Shown piece by piece: positions 13,995 through 24,141 of a stretch of DNA of 64,000 nt (positions within the stretch are counted from its first letter, which is position 1; each line of letters starts with the position of its first letter). Position numbers and translations under genes: made by a program. The notes under the pieces are model-generated. The model saw only the letters and a list, made by a program, of their open reading frames with translations, made no database searches and had not been told where the DNA came from. The DNA is from Prochlorococcus sp. AG-355-O17 (GTDB lineage Bacteria > Cyanobacteriota > Cyanobacteriia > PCC-6307 > Cyanobiaceae). The stretch covers positions 1 through 64,000 of the forward strand of contig QCEK01000007.1 of assembly GCA_003280655.1 (NCBI GenBank). The letters are read 5' to 3'.

Positions 13995-16921
13995 GTTTAA
14001 AATCTGAAAACTCTAAAAAACCAATTTTACTTTTAGTAGATGGCCACTCACTTGCTTTTAGAAGCTTCTATGCATTTAGTAAGGGGATAGATGGAGGTTT
14101 AACTACCAAAGAGGGATTTCCAACAAGTGTCACTTATGGATTCCTAAAAAGTCTTCTGGATAATTGCAAAAATATTAGTCCTGAGGGTGTTTGTATTACG
14201 TTTGATACCGAAAACCCAACTTTCAGACATGAATTAGATCCAAATTATAAGGCCAATAGAGATGTAGCACCAGATGTTTTTTTTCAGGATATTGAACAAC
14301 TAGAAATCATTTTAGAAGAAAGCCTTAATTTACCAATTTTTAAATCTCCAGGATACGAAGCAGATGATCTCTTAGGCACAATTGCAAATGATGCTTCTTC
14401 TAAAGGATGGTGCGTGAATATTCTTTCTGGAGATAGGGACTTATTTCAATTAGTAGATGATCAAAAAGATATTTATGTGCTTTATATGGGTGGTGGTCCA
14501 TATGCGAAAAGTGGAAATCCAACTCTTATGAATGAAAATGGAGTAAAAGAAAAATTAGGTGTTGCGCCAGAAAGAGTAGTTGATCTCAAAGCCCTAACTG
14601 GTGATAGTTCTGATAATATTCCAGGTATTAAAGGAGTAGGGCCAAAAACTGCAATTAATCTACTAAAAGAGAACGATACGCTTGATGGAATTTATCAGGC
14701 TTTGGACAATATTCAGCAGAACAACGATAAGAAATATAAAGGATTCATCAAAGGTTCAGTTATAGAAAAGCTCAGAAACGATAAACATAATGCTTTTCTC
14801 TCCAGGGATTTAGCAAAAATAAATACTGAGGTGCCTTTAATTTTAAGTAACGGTTATGAATTAAAAAATATAAATCAAGAACTACTTTCAGAGTCGCTGA
14901 AAAAATTAGAACTATCAACACTACTTAGACAAATTGATATTTTCAATTCAACTTTCAGCAAAGGTGGTTTTGACAAAAATAATGTAGCTAAAGAGGAGGA
15001 GAAGGCTCCAAAAGTCGCAGGCAATAATGAATTAGAAAATAGTGAAAATAAAATCCCTAAAATCAACGTAACTGTTGTAAATGATTTCGAATTACTTGAT
15101 AAATTAATTCAAAGATTAGACAAGACTAATCAAATAGTTACTTTAGATACAGAGACCAATAGTTTGAATCCAATTGATGCGGAACTTGTTGGGATAGGGT
15201 TATGTCTTGGAGAAGAAAATGATGATTTATTTTATATACCTCTTGGTCATCAAACAAAAAAGGAGATCCCCAATCAATTATCAATTGAAGATGTTTTCTC
15301 AAAGCTAAGAAATTGGATAGAAGATCCAAAAAAAGAAAAGGCACTCCAAAATTCTAAATTTGATAGGCAAATATTTTTTAATCATGGACTTGATCTTAAA
15401 GGCGTAACCTTTGACACCTTGTTAGCAGACTACCTTCTTAATAATCAGGAGAAACATGGGTTAAGTGAAATTAGTTTTAGATTATTTGGATTTAAGCCTC
15501 CTTCATTTAAGGAGACAGTTGGAAAAAATAAAGACTTTTCATTTGTTGATATTGATGAAGCAAGTATTTACTGCGGTTATGATGTTTTTCTAACTTTTAA
15601 GATTGTCAAAATTTTTAAAGAAAGTTTTTCAAAGGAAAAAGATGAATTAATCAAATTGTTCGAAGATATCGAGCTACCTTTAGAACCGGTATTATCCCAA
15701 ATGGAAATAAATGGCATAAGCATCGACATCCCTTATTTGAATAAACTCTCAAAAGAATTAAAAAATACCTTAGAAGATATTGAAAGTAAAGTTTATGAGT
15801 TAGCAGAGGAAAGTTTCAATCTATCTTCACCAAAACAACTTGGTGAGATCTTGTTTGAAAAATTAAATTTGGATAAGAAAAAATCACGGAAAACAAAAAC
15901 AGGATGGAGCACAGATGCAGTAGTTCTGGAAAGGTTAGTCGACGAACATGAAATAATCCAACATTTAATAAAACATAGAACTCTTAGCAAATTACTTAGC
16001 ACCTATATTGATGCTCTTCCAAATCTTATTAACGAAAAGACAGGAAGAGTTCATACAAACTTTAATCAAGCTGCTACAGCGACTGGGAGACTAAGTAGTA
16101 GCAATCCTAATCTTCAAAATATCCCTGTTAGGACTGAATTTAGTAGGCGAATCAGAAAAGCATTCTTGCCTGAAAAAAATTGGAAACTTTTATCAGCTGA
16201 TTATTCTCAGATCGAATTAAGAATACTCGCTCACTTAGCGGATGAAGAAATACTAATAAATGCATTTCATAAAAATGATGACATTCATTCTTTGACTGCA
16301 AGATTAATTTTTGAGAAAGAAGAAATTTCTTCTGATGAGAGGAGAGTTGGGAAAACAATAAATTTCGGAGTTATCTATGGTATGGGAGTTAAAAAGTTTG
16401 CACGTTCTACAGGAGTAAGTACTCCAGAAGCAAAAGAATTCCTAATAAAATACAAAGAAAGATATTCAAAAATTTTCAAATTTCTTGAACTTCAAGAAAG
16501 GCTTGCCTTATCAAAAGGTTATGTAAAAACAATTTTTGGTAGAAAGAGAGAATTTAAGTTTGATAAAAATGGACTTGGAAGATTACTAGGAAAAGATCCT
16601 TACGAAATTGACTTGCAAGCCGCAAGAAGAGCTGGCATGGAAGCACAATCACTAAGAGCCGCAGCCAATGCCCCAATTCAGGGTTCAAGTGCAGATATTA
16701 TTAAAATTGCGATGGTTCAATTAAATAAAAAATTCATAGAAATGAATGTTCCTGCAAAAATGCTTTTACAAGTACATGATGAATTATTGTTTGAAGTTGA
16801 ACCAGATTCTCTGGGAATTACGACGAAATTAGTAAAGAAGACTATGGAAGATTGTGTAAAATTAAATGTGCCTCTTTTAGTTGATGTTGGAATTGGAGAC
16901 AATTGGATGGAGACAAAATAA
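13991..16921 (+). CDS. polA: DNA polymerase I
   Basis: A full-length 976-aa repair and Okazaki-fragment polymerase. It has an N-terminal 5'-3' flap nuclease (VDGHSLAFRSFYAF, GYEADDLLGTIA, GDSSDNIPGIKGVGPKTA), then a 3'-5' exonuclease-fold domain with TLDTETNSL (about 385) and NSKFDRQI. The A-family polymerase has motif A LLSADYSQIELRILAHL (about 735), O-helix KTINFGVIYGMG (about 790) and motif C QVHDELLFEVE (about 926). The proofreading Asp-Glu pair is kept. It is coupled to the adaptor gene upstream. Confidence 0.98.
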   Translation: MSLKSENSKKPILLLVDGHSLAFRSFYAFSKGIDGGLTTKEGFPTSVTYGFLKSLLDNCKNISPEGVCITFDTENPTFRHELDPNYKANRDVAPDVFFQDIEQLEIILEESLNLPIFKSPGYEADDLLGTIANDASSKGWCVNILSGDRDLFQLVDDQKDIYVLYMGGGPYAKSGNPTLMNENGVKEKLGVAPERVVDLKALTGDSSDNIPGIKGVGPKTAINLLKENDTLDGIYQALDNIQQNNDKKYKGFIKGSVIEKLRNDKHNAFLSRDLAKINTEVPLILSNGYELKNINQELLSESLKKLELSTLLRQIDIFNSTFSKGGFDKNNVAKEEEKAPKVAGNNELENSENKIPKINVTVVNDFELLDKLIQRLDKTNQIVTLDTETNSLNPIDAELVGIGLCLGEENDDLFYIPLGHQTKKEIPNQLSIEDVFSKLRNWIEDPKKEKALQNSKFDRQIFFNHGLDLKGVTFDTLLADYLLNNQEKHGLSEISFRLFGFKPPSFKETVGKNKDFSFVDIDEASIYCGYDVFLTFKIVKIFKESFSKEKDELIKLFEDIELPLEPVLSQMEINGISIDIPYLNKLSKELKNTLEDIESKVYELAEESFNLSSPKQLGEILFEKLNLDKKKSRKTKTGWSTDAVVLERLVDEHEIIQHLIKHRTLSKLLSTYIDALPNLINEKTGRVHTNFNQAATATGRLSSSNPNLQNIPVRTEFSRRIRKAFLPEKNWKLLSADYSQIELRILAHLADEEILINAFHKNDDIHSLTARLIFEKEEISSDERRVGKTINFGVIYGMGVKKFARSTGVSTPEAKEFLIKYKERYSKIFKFLELQERLALSKGYVKTIFGRKREFKFDKNGLGRLLGKDPYEIDLQAARRAGMEAQSLRAAANAPIQGSSADIIKIAMVQLNKKFIEMNVPAKMLLQVHDELLFEVEPDSLGITTKLVKKTMEDCVKLNVPLLVDVGIGDNWMETK

Positions 16922-16945
16922 ACCTTATGAAATACTTATTTTAAG

Positions 16946-18415
16946 ATGATCAAACTTTTTAATACTTTAAGCAAAAAAGTTGAGGTTTTTAAGCCTATTG
17001 ATGATGTAGTAAAAATTTATTGTTGTGGGGTAACTGTTTATGATTTATGTCATCTTGGTCATGCCAGAAGTTATATCGCTTGGGATGTATTGAGAAGATT
17101 TTTAATTTACAGTGATTTCAAAGTGAAGTATGTTCAAAATTTTACAGATATTGATGACAAGATCTTAAAAAGAGCGAAAGAAGAAAGCAGTTCAATGAAG
17201 GAAGTATCTGAAAAGAATATTATTGAATTTCATAAAGATATGGATTCTTTAGGGATAATGCGACCGGATAGTATGCCAAGAGCAACTAATCATATATGCA
17301 ATATCTGCTCCTTCATAACAATCCTCGAGGACAAAGGTTATGCATACTCTAGAGATGGAGATGTTTATTATTCTGTTTTTAAAAATAAAAATTATGGAAA
17401 GCTAAGTAATCAAAATATACAAGAACAAAATATCAATCAGCAAGGAAGAATGGCTAATGAGGAAAATAGTAAAAAACAAAATCCGCAAGATTTTGCACTA
17501 TGGAAAAAAGCCAAAGATGATGAACCATTTTTTGATTCGCCATGGGGTAAAGGTAGACCAGGATGGCATATTGAATGTTCGGCAATGGTTAAAGATGAAT
17601 TAGGAGATACTATTGATATCCATTTAGGTGGTTCTGATTTGATTTTTCCTCATCATGAGAATGAAATCGCCCAATCAGAAGCAGCCAATGGCAAAAAGCT
17701 AGCAAACTATTGGTTACACAATGGGATGGTCAATGTCAATGGACAAAAAATGAGTAAATCCCTTAAAAATTTTAAAACTATCAGAGAGCTAATTAAGTCA
17801 GGTATAAGCCCTATGACTTTGCGATATTTTGTTATGACTGTGAATTATAGAAAACCACTCGACTTTACTGAAGAAGCTTTAAGGAGTGCTTCAGAAGCTT
17901 GGAAAAATATTAATGTAGCCCTTTCTTTTATGGATCTTACAAAAGGTGTTTTTAGATCTATTGATAAAGATGAATCTATCGAAGAAGAATATAAAGAGAA
18001 AATAAGTTTTGAATTATCTCAAAAAAAGCTTAAATTTTCTGAGGTTCTGGGAAATGACCTCAATACAGCAGGTGCTATTGCAATTATTTACGATTTAGCG
18101 AAACCATTAAAAAACTTTTTAAACCAATTTCAAAGGGTTGAAGGTTTTAAAATAGACCTAAATCAAAAATTCTTTCTACTTGAAAATTTTAAAACTCTTG
18201 CAAATTTGACTGAGGTACTTGGTCTTAAAAAAGAAGTTTTAGTAAAAGAAAGTAAAATAACCGAAGAAGAAATATCATCTCTTATTAATGAAAGATTGAA
18301 AGCAAAAATGGAAAAGAATTATTCGAAGGCCGATGAAATAAGAAATTTATTAAAAGAAAAAGGTATTGAACTTATTGATCAATCAAAGGAAATAACAACA
18401 TGGATAAGGGTCTAA
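16946..18415 (+). CDS. cysS: Cysteinyl-tRNA synthetase
   Basis: A class I aminoacyl-tRNA synthetase charging tRNA-Cys. It has CCGVTVYDLCHLGHAR (zinc ligand Cys and the HIGH-type HLGH, about 36-39), the GRPGWHIECSAM and GGSDLIFPHHENE zinc-binding motifs, KMSKS (about 268-272) and a C-terminal DALR-like helical domain ending in the tRNA-binding region. At 489 aa it is normal length. It starts 24 bases after polA on the same strand. Confidence 0.98.
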   Translation: MIKLFNTLSKKVEVFKPIDDVVKIYCCGVTVYDLCHLGHARSYIAWDVLRRFLIYSDFKVKYVQNFTDIDDKILKRAKEESSSMKEVSEKNIIEFHKDMDSLGIMRPDSMPRATNHICNICSFITILEDKGYAYSRDGDVYYSVFKNKNYGKLSNQNIQEQNINQQGRMANEENSKKQNPQDFALWKKAKDDEPFFDSPWGKGRPGWHIECSAMVKDELGDTIDIHLGGSDLIFPHHENEIAQSEAANGKKLANYWLHNGMVNVNGQKMSKSLKNFKTIRELIKSGISPMTLRYFVMTVNYRKPLDFTEEALRSASEAWKNINVALSFMDLTKGVFRSIDKDESIEEEYKEKISFELSQKKLKFSEVLGNDLNTAGAIAIIYDLAKPLKNFLNQFQRVEGFKIDLNQKFFLLENFKTLANLTEVLGLKKEVLVKESKITEEEISSLINERLKAKMEKNYSKADEIRNLLKEKGIELIDQSKEITTWIRV

Positions 18416-18497
18416 ATTTTAAGAAAAAAACCAATTTGAAATTTTTGTTTTTTAAATACACCTTTAAATGGGAAGATATTAGAAATATCAGAGAAAA

Positions 18498-19727
18498 TTG
18501 AAATACATTACTGTGCTCGGTTCTACTGGTTCAATAGGGACTCAAACTCTCGAAATAGCTAGTGAGCAGCCTGATAAGTTTAAAGCAGTAGCTCTTTCTG
18601 CAGGAAGAAATATTAATTTATTAACTGAACAAGTTAAAACACATAAACCAGAGGTAGTTGCAATCGAGGATGAAAGTCTTATAGAAGATTTAAAAGATAA
18701 TATTAATAACTTAGATTTGGATGATGCTCCATTGGTTTTAGGTGGTAAGCAGGGGATTAACGCAGTTGCAGCATGGGATAAGGCAGATACTGTAGTAACA
18801 GGGATAGTAGGCTGTGCAGGCTTAATTCCAACAATGTCAGCAATTAATGCGGGGAAAAATATTGCACTTGCTAACAAAGAAACTTTAATTGCGGCAGGAC
18901 CAATTGTTATTCCTGCATTAAAGAAAAATAATAGTAGGCTTTTACCTGCTGACTCAGAACACTCTGCTATCTTTCAATGTTTACAAGGATTACCTAATTA
19001 TGAAAATGCAGATTTTTCAACAGGTGAGATGCCTAAAGGTTTAAAAGCCATACATTTAACAGCTTCTGGTGGTGCTTTCAGAGATTGGGCCGTTGAGGAT
19101 TTAAAACATGTCACAGTGGAAGATGCAACTTCACATCCTAATTGGGATATGGGAAAAAAAATAACTGTAGATTCTGCAACTCTTATGAATAAAGGATTAG
19201 AAGTTATAGAAGCTCATTATTTATTTGGGACCTCTTACGAAAATATCGAAATAGTTATCCACCCTCAAAGTATTATTCATTCAATGATTGAGATGGAAGA
19301 TTCTTCCGTATTAGCTCAATTAGGTTGGCCAGATATGAAACTACCCATTTTATATGCGATGAGTTGGCCTGAAAGATTTAAAACAAATTGGAAAAGATTA
19401 AACCTAAGTGAAATTGGAAAATTAACTTTTAAAGAGCCAGACGAGTTTAAATATCCATGCATGGGACTTGCCTATGCTGCAGGAAAATCTTCTGGGACTA
19501 TGCCTGCAGTCTTAAATGCTGCTAATGAAATGGCTGTTGAACAATTCCTCAAAGAAAAAATTTCTTTTCAAGAAATTCCAAAATTTATAAGTAAAGCTTG
19601 TGAATCACATATGGAGAATTTGAATTTGAGTCCCGAATTGGAGGATATTCTTGAAGTTGATAATTGGGCCAGGCTTTTTGTTAAGCAAGAAATTCAAAAA
19701 GGTAAAAAATACTTAAGTATTGGATAA
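18498..19727 (+). CDS. dxr: 1-deoxy-D-xylulose 5-phosphate reductoisomerase
   Basis: Second step of the MEP isoprenoid pathway: NADPH-dependent conversion of DXP to MEP. It has the NADPH-binding [10 protein letters not shown] (7-16) at the N-terminus, [22 protein letters not shown] with the metal ligands, and TASGGAF and [15 protein letters not shown] for substrate binding. No ATG lies near the N-terminus; the TTG at 18498 gives the family's exact start ([14 protein letters not shown]). Isoprenoids feed chlorophyll phytyl chains, carotenoids and quinones. Confidence 0.97.
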   Translation: MKYITVLGSTGSIGTQTLEIASEQPDKFKAVALSAGRNINLLTEQVKTHKPEVVAIEDESLIEDLKDNINNLDLDDAPLVLGGKQGINAVAAWDKADTVVTGIVGCAGLIPTMSAINAGKNIALANKETLIAAGPIVIPALKKNNSRLLPADSEHSAIFQCLQGLPNYENADFSTGEMPKGLKAIHLTASGGAFRDWAVEDLKHVTVEDATSHPNWDMGKKITVDSATLMNKGLEVIEAHYLFGTSYENIEIVIHPQSIIHSMIEMEDSSVLAQLGWPDMKLPILYAMSWPERFKTNWKRLNLSEIGKLTFKEPDEFKYPCMGLAYAAGKSSGTMPAVLNAANEMAVEQFLKEKISFQEIPKFISKACESHMENLNLSPELEDILEVDNWARLFVKQEIQKGKKYLSIG

Positions 19728-19729
19728 AA

Positions 19730-20071
19730 GTGAATATTAAAAAGCATCTTATACTATGCGCAACACCCACAAAACAGAGATGCTTTAAAGGCAATGAAGG
19801 TCAAAAAACATGGGAATGTCTCAAAAAGACTTTAAAAAAATTTGAGAATGATCCCTGTACAAAAACCGTTCATATATTAAGATCAAAAGCTGACTGTTTA
19901 AGGATATGTAAACACGGACCAATTCTTCTTGTTTGGCCTGATGGTATTTGGTACGAGAGAGTTTCTCCAGAAAAAATTTCAGAAATTTTTACCTCACACA
20001 TTATTAACGGTAAGCCAATAGAAAAATGGATTTTAAAAAAAACACCATTCTTAAATAGTCCTAGATACTAA
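19730..20071 (+). CDS. Thioredoxin-fold (2Fe-2S) ferredoxin
   Basis: A 113-aa protein of the thioredoxin-like [2Fe-2S] family (NuoE/Shethna-type). The four ligands are visible as CATPTKQRCF (two Cys) and DCLRICKHG (two Cys), followed by GPILLVWPDGIWYERV. GTG start two bases after dxr's stop, so it is in the same transcript. Related cyanobacterial proteins are soluble electron carriers of unclear partner. MEP-pathway enzymes need ferredoxin electrons, so the position beside dxr is suggestive only. Its 3' end overlaps the opposing hydrolase gene by 11 bases. Confidence 0.85.
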   Translation: MNIKKHLILCATPTKQRCFKGNEGQKTWECLKKTLKKFENDPCTKTVHILRSKADCLRICKHGPILLVWPDGIWYERVSPEKISEIFTSHIINGKPIEKWILKKTPFLNSPRY

Positions 20072-21149
20072 TAAACCAGTTTTTTACAACTTCGTCTGAC
20101 CAGCAGCCATTAATCGAGTGAAAACCATTATGACCTCCTTTTTCAGTTATTAAAATAGTGAATTTATCAATAGATTCTTTTCTTAAATTCAAAGTATCCT
20201 TATATGGAACCCAGGGATCATCCTTGGCATGAATAAAAAGCATTGGAGGTAATTTTTTTATTGAGTTTTGGATTCTAAATATTGGAGAAGATTTAATATA
20301 ATAATCCTCTAAAGAATTAAATCCCCAACTAGGAGCTGTAAATTTCTGATCAAATTCTCTTATACTTTTTAAATTTCTAATTTTTATTCTTAATTTCTCG
20401 TTATCAAGGAGTTTGCCTTCATCATTAAATCCCTCCCATAACTGTTTTTTTAAGCGATGAAGTAACCATTTTTGGTAGATAGAATTTCTAGGTTTTTCAA
20501 TACAGAGACTGCATGAAGATAAATCTAAAGGGGTACTCACGCAGGCAAGGCCATCTAAAAGTTTTTCTCCTTTTTTTTCATCGTAATCTAGGCAGGCATT
20601 TAAAAGAATTGTTCCTCCTAAAGATAATCCAACTCCGTAAATTGGAAGATTATTATTCCTTTTCATAAGATCTTTAAACTCTAAATTAATCAATTTTTTA
20701 AAATAATTAATTGCTGAAATAACATCACTGGAGCATCTAGCGCAATAATTTCCTTTAGCTAAATATCTCGCTGATCCAGATCCTCTTAGATTTAATTTAA
20801 GAACTCCAAAACCATTATTTGCTAATTTCCTAGATATTCTTCTTAAACCAAACCGTTTAGTTGAGCCCCCTAAACCATGTGTAACGATTACAAAACCCCT
20901 AAGAGAGTTTAAGTTTTCAGGTAATTCCAAAAAACCTAAAAGATAATCACATTCAAATTTTTTAGAAAGAATTTTATTAATCGGAAAGAATATTTTTTTA
21001 TTTTTTTTTGATTTACCAAAATCAATAACAAAAGTATCTCTCAAAGTTTGTAAGTCGCCACCTATCCAAGGTAAAACTTCTCGAAATGGCTTATTTTTTA
21101 TGTAATCTGAAACACTAAAAGATATATTATTATTTCTCCCCAACTCCAA
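20061..21149 (-). CDS. YheT-type alpha/beta hydrolase
   Basis: A 362-aa alpha/beta-fold hydrolase. It has the oxyanion loop THGLGGSTKRF, nucleophile elbow YGVGLSLGGT (Ser in G-x-S-L-G), acid in HAKDDPWVP and catalytic His in GGHNGF. This order matches the YheT/EMB8 family, whose substrate is uncertain (ester or lipid). The start is taken as TTG 21149, overlapping pntB by 20 bases. No ATG is present in the first 100 codons, so translation is likely coupled to pntB. Confidence 0.85.
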   Translation of the reverse strand: MELGRNNNISFSVSDYIKNKPFREVLPWIGGDLQTLRDTFVIDFGKSKKNKKIFFPINKILSKKFECDYLLGFLELPENLNSLRGFVIVTHGLGGSTKRFGLRRISRKLANNGFGVLKLNLRGSGSARYLAKGNYCARCSSDVISAINYFKKLINLEFKDLMKRNNNLPIYGVGLSLGGTILLNACLDYDEKKGEKLLDGLACVSTPLDLSSCSLCIEKPRNSIYQKWLLHRLKKQLWEGFNDEGKLLDNEKLRIKIRNLKSIREFDQKFTAPSWGFNSLEDYYIKSSPIFRIQNSIKKLPPMLFIHAKDDPWVPYKDTLNLRKESIDKFTILITEKGGHNGFHSINGCWSDEVVKNWFISI

Positions 21150-22569
21150 GATCCTTTAATTCTCCAATCAAATCGTTCAGTACCTTTTTTGCATCACCAA
21201 AGACCATTGAGGTATTTGGTAGATCAAATAAATCATTTTTTATTCCAGAGTAACCTGCACTCATACCACGTTTAATTACAAATACCGTTCTTGCTTCCTG
21301 CACATCAAGAACTGGCATGCCATATAAAGGAGAAGAGCTATCATTTTTAGCTTGAGGATTAACCACATCATTTGCTCCTAAAACTAAAACAACATCCGTT
21401 GCTGGAAAATCAGGATTTACAACGTCCATCTCTTTAAGTTGTTCGTAGGGAACATCTGCTTCTGCTAAAAGTACATTCATATGTCCAGGCATTCTCCCTG
21501 CTACAGGATGAATTGCGTAAACAACTTCAATACCGTTTTGCTCTAGTTTTTTTGTCACTTCCCTTAAAGTATGTTGAGCTTGAGCTACCGCTAGACCATA
21601 ACCAGGAACAATAATTACCTTGTTGGCTGCCTCTAAAGTCAATGCACATTCTTCAACACTGCAAGAAGTTATATTTATATATTCTCCTGACCCAGAAGAG
21701 GCTGTACTTTGTGCAGATAAAGATCCTCCAAAAAGAACTGAGACCAATGATCTATTCATACCCTTGCACATTACTTGAGTAAGTATTAGGCCTGCTGCTC
21801 CAACCATTGCGCCTGCTACTATCAAAAGCTGACTATCTACAACGAAACCTGCTGCAGCTGCTGCAATCCCTGAATAGCTATTTAATAAAGATATAACGAC
21901 TGGCATATCAGCTCCACCAATTGGTAAAGTAACTCCAATACCTAATAAAGAAGAAACTATAACTAAAAGCCAAATAGAACTTGTATTGCCGTTTATCAAA
22001 TCAAAAAAGGCTATCAAGGAAGCAACTGCAAAAACAATATTGACAAAATGTCTAACTTTGCTCTGAGTCCATCCTGGAGTTGACAACCAACCCTGTAACT
22101 TTGCCATCGCCACAATTGAACCTGTGAAAGTTATGGCACCAACAAATATAGAAACAGATATTGAAACTTCATTAATCAGTGACTTAAAAAAATCAAGATT
22201 TTCTTGGCCACCTGATATAGGAAAAATAGCTACTCCTAAGGCCACCAAAAGTGATGACATTCCACCACATCCATTGAACAATGCCACTGTTTCAGGCATG
22301 GAGGTCATAGGGACTTTTTTTGCAAGAATTGCTCCGAATAAACTACCTATGATTGATCCAATTATTATCCAAATCCAAGACTGAATAGCAATTCCAGAAG
22401 TGCCTAAATAATAAGAAAGTAATCCTACTACTGATAGTGACATTGCAAATGCAGCTAATCTATTGGCATCCCTTGCTGATTTTACTTTTGACAATCCTTT
22501 TATTCCCAAAGCTAGTAAAAGTACTGCTAGAAGGTCAATAACGAATTTAATGATTACAGGTAGATTCAT
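21130..22569 (-). CDS. pntB: NAD(P) transhydrogenase subunit beta
   Basis: Proton-translocating transhydrogenase: hydride transfer between NADH and NADP+ coupled to proton flow. This 479-aa subunit has eight or nine membrane helices (residues 1-260) and the cytosolic NADP-binding domain III (from about 300: VIIVPGYGLAVAQAQH, then HPVAGRMPGHMNVLLAEA, VLGANDVVNPQA and FVIKRGMSAGYSG). It is third in the pntAA-pntAB-pntB operon, 8 bases after pntAB. Confidence 0.97.
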   Translation of the reverse strand: MNLPVIIKFVIDLLAVLLLALGIKGLSKVKSARDANRLAAFAMSLSVVGLLSYYLGTSGIAIQSWIWIIIGSIIGSLFGAILAKKVPMTSMPETVALFNGCGGMSSLLVALGVAIFPISGGQENLDFFKSLINEVSISVSIFVGAITFTGSIVAMAKLQGWLSTPGWTQSKVRHFVNIVFAVASLIAFFDLINGNTSSIWLLVIVSSLLGIGVTLPIGGADMPVVISLLNSYSGIAAAAAGFVVDSQLLIVAGAMVGAAGLILTQVMCKGMNRSLVSVLFGGSLSAQSTASSGSGEYINITSCSVEECALTLEAANKVIIVPGYGLAVAQAQHTLREVTKKLEQNGIEVVYAIHPVAGRMPGHMNVLLAEADVPYEQLKEMDVVNPDFPATDVVLVLGANDVVNPQAKNDSSSPLYGMPVLDVQEARTVFVIKRGMSAGYSGIKNDLFDLPNTSMVFGDAKKVLNDLIGELKDLGVGEK

Positions 22570-22577
22570 TTTAAAAA

Positions 22578-22871
22578 TTACTTTTTATTGGAGGGTTTAC
22601 GACTAAACATCGCGAGCATTCGATCAGTTACAAAGAAACCGCCTACAACGTTGAAAAGAGCAAATCCAAGAGAAACTGAACCAATGATTAAAAGTGGTAC
22701 GTTACCTTCTGCTTTTACAATTAAAGTCAAGGCTGCAAGCATTGTTATTCCCGAAATTGCATTTGCTCCACTCATTAAAGGTGTATGAAGAGTAGGAGGA
22801 ACTTTTCCAATTAACTCGAGGCCCAATAAACTACCAAGTAAAAGAACCCAAAGAAGACTTATAAAAGACAT
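22578..22871 (-). CDS. pntAB: NAD(P) transhydrogenase subunit alpha part 2 (membrane)
   Basis: The 97-aa membrane segment of the alpha subunit, separate from the NAD-binding part as in cyanobacteria and other bacteria with three-gene transhydrogenases. Three helices are visible; PPTLHTPLMSGANAISGI is the conserved motif contributing to the proton channel. It lies between pntAA (12 bases) and pntB (8 bases). Confidence 0.96.
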   Translation of the reverse strand: MSFISLLWVLLLGSLLGLELIGKVPPTLHTPLMSGANAISGITMLAALTLIVKAEGNVPLLIIGSVSLGFALFNVVGGFFVTDRMLAMFSRKPSNKK

Positions 22872-22883
22872 AATTTTAAAACC

Positions 22884-24014
22884 TCAATTTTCAAAAACTT
22901 TATTTTGAAGAACAACTCCTTCATCGCTTAATAAACATCCAGAAATGAGTTCATCCTCTTTATCTAATTTAATTAGACCATCTTTTATAAATGGTGTAAT
23001 CAAAGATGTTAAGTTCTTAGCATAAAGTGAACTTGCATCATAAGGAACTGAAGAGGGTAATTCCCCCGCTCCAATAAGTTTTACCCCATCTTTGATAATA
23101 GTTTCATTTGATTTTGTTCCTTCGCAGTTCCCTCCTTGAGAAACTGCTAAATCAATAATTACTGCTCCAGGCCTCATTTTTTTAATCATGGGTGAGTCTA
23201 TTAAAACAGGGGCCTTTTTACCTAGAACTTGCGCAGTACATATAGCAACATCAGCTTCAGATAAATATTTAGTTAAAGTTGCCTTCTGTTTTGAGAGGAA
23301 TTCGGGTGTTACAGCTTTTGCATAACCTCCTGACTCTCCTGGTTTTTCCTCAACTTCAGGAAGTTCTATAAATCTTGCTCCGAGGGACTCTACTTGTTCT
23401 TTAACAGCAGGTCTAATATCAGATACAAATACTATTGCTCCAAGTCTTTTTGCTGTCGCAACTGCCTGTAATCCTGCAACGCCTCCACCAAGAACCACTA
23501 CTTTGGCAGGTTGGACTGTCCCAGCTGCAGTCATAAGCATTGGGAAATATCTATCTAACTCACTTGCAGCCAAAAGAACTGCTTTATATCCAGCAATATT
23601 GGCCTGTGAAGAAAGAACATCAGAAGATTGAGCTCTACTAATCCTCGGAAGCAACTCTAGTGATAAAGCTGAAATCTTATTACTATTTATAATCCTTAGA
23701 AGCTCCTTATTACCATATGGGTTAAGAAGACCGAGAAGAACAGCGCCTTTCTTTAACTTAGTTAAATTATCCTCTGATGGACTTTGAACACAAAATATTA
23801 AGTCCGCTTCACTCCAAATTTTTTGATCTAAGTTGTTTATTATTGTTCCGCCCGATTGTTCATATGATAAGTCACTAAATCCTGATAATTTCCCTGCTGA
23901 ACTTTCAATATAAACATCACATCCAAGGCTTTTTAATTTCTTTACCGCTTCTGGTGTAGCTGAAACTCTCCTTTCACCAGAGCTTGTTTCGGAAGGAATA
24001 AGTATCTTTGTCAA
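22884..24014 (-). CDS. pntAA: NAD(P) transhydrogenase subunit alpha part 1 (NAD-binding)
   Basis: A 376-aa soluble domain I, related to alanine dehydrogenase. It has SSGERRVSATPEAVKKL at the N-terminus, the R-Q-D loop equivalent (RISRAQSSDVLSSQANIAGY), Rossmann motif VVLGGGVAGLQAVATAKRLGA, and the mobile-loop region GYAKAVTPEFL. It binds NAD(H) and passes hydride to domain III of PntB. First gene of the operon. Confidence 0.96.
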   Translation of the reverse strand: MTKILIPSETSSGERRVSATPEAVKKLKSLGCDVYIESSAGKLSGFSDLSYEQSGGTIINNLDQKIWSEADLIFCVQSPSEDNLTKLKKGAVLLGLLNPYGNKELLRIINSNKISALSLELLPRISRAQSSDVLSSQANIAGYKAVLLAASELDRYFPMLMTAAGTVQPAKVVVLGGGVAGLQAVATAKRLGAIVFVSDIRPAVKEQVESLGARFIELPEVEEKPGESGGYAKAVTPEFLSKQKATLTKYLSEADVAICTAQVLGKKAPVLIDSPMIKKMRPGAVIIDLAVSQGGNCEGTKSNETIIKDGVKLIGAGELPSSVPYDASSLYAKNLTSLITPFIKDGLIKLDKEDELISGCLLSDEGVVLQNKVFEN

Positions 24015-24141
24015 TTTATTTATTTTTTTAACATACTAAATATAAATTGAAGAAAGTCAAAAGTCTTGGATTTTTGTTAAAAATATATTTTCTTTTCTAT
24101 AAAAAATAGCTATCTAGAATATATAAGTACTAAATAATCCA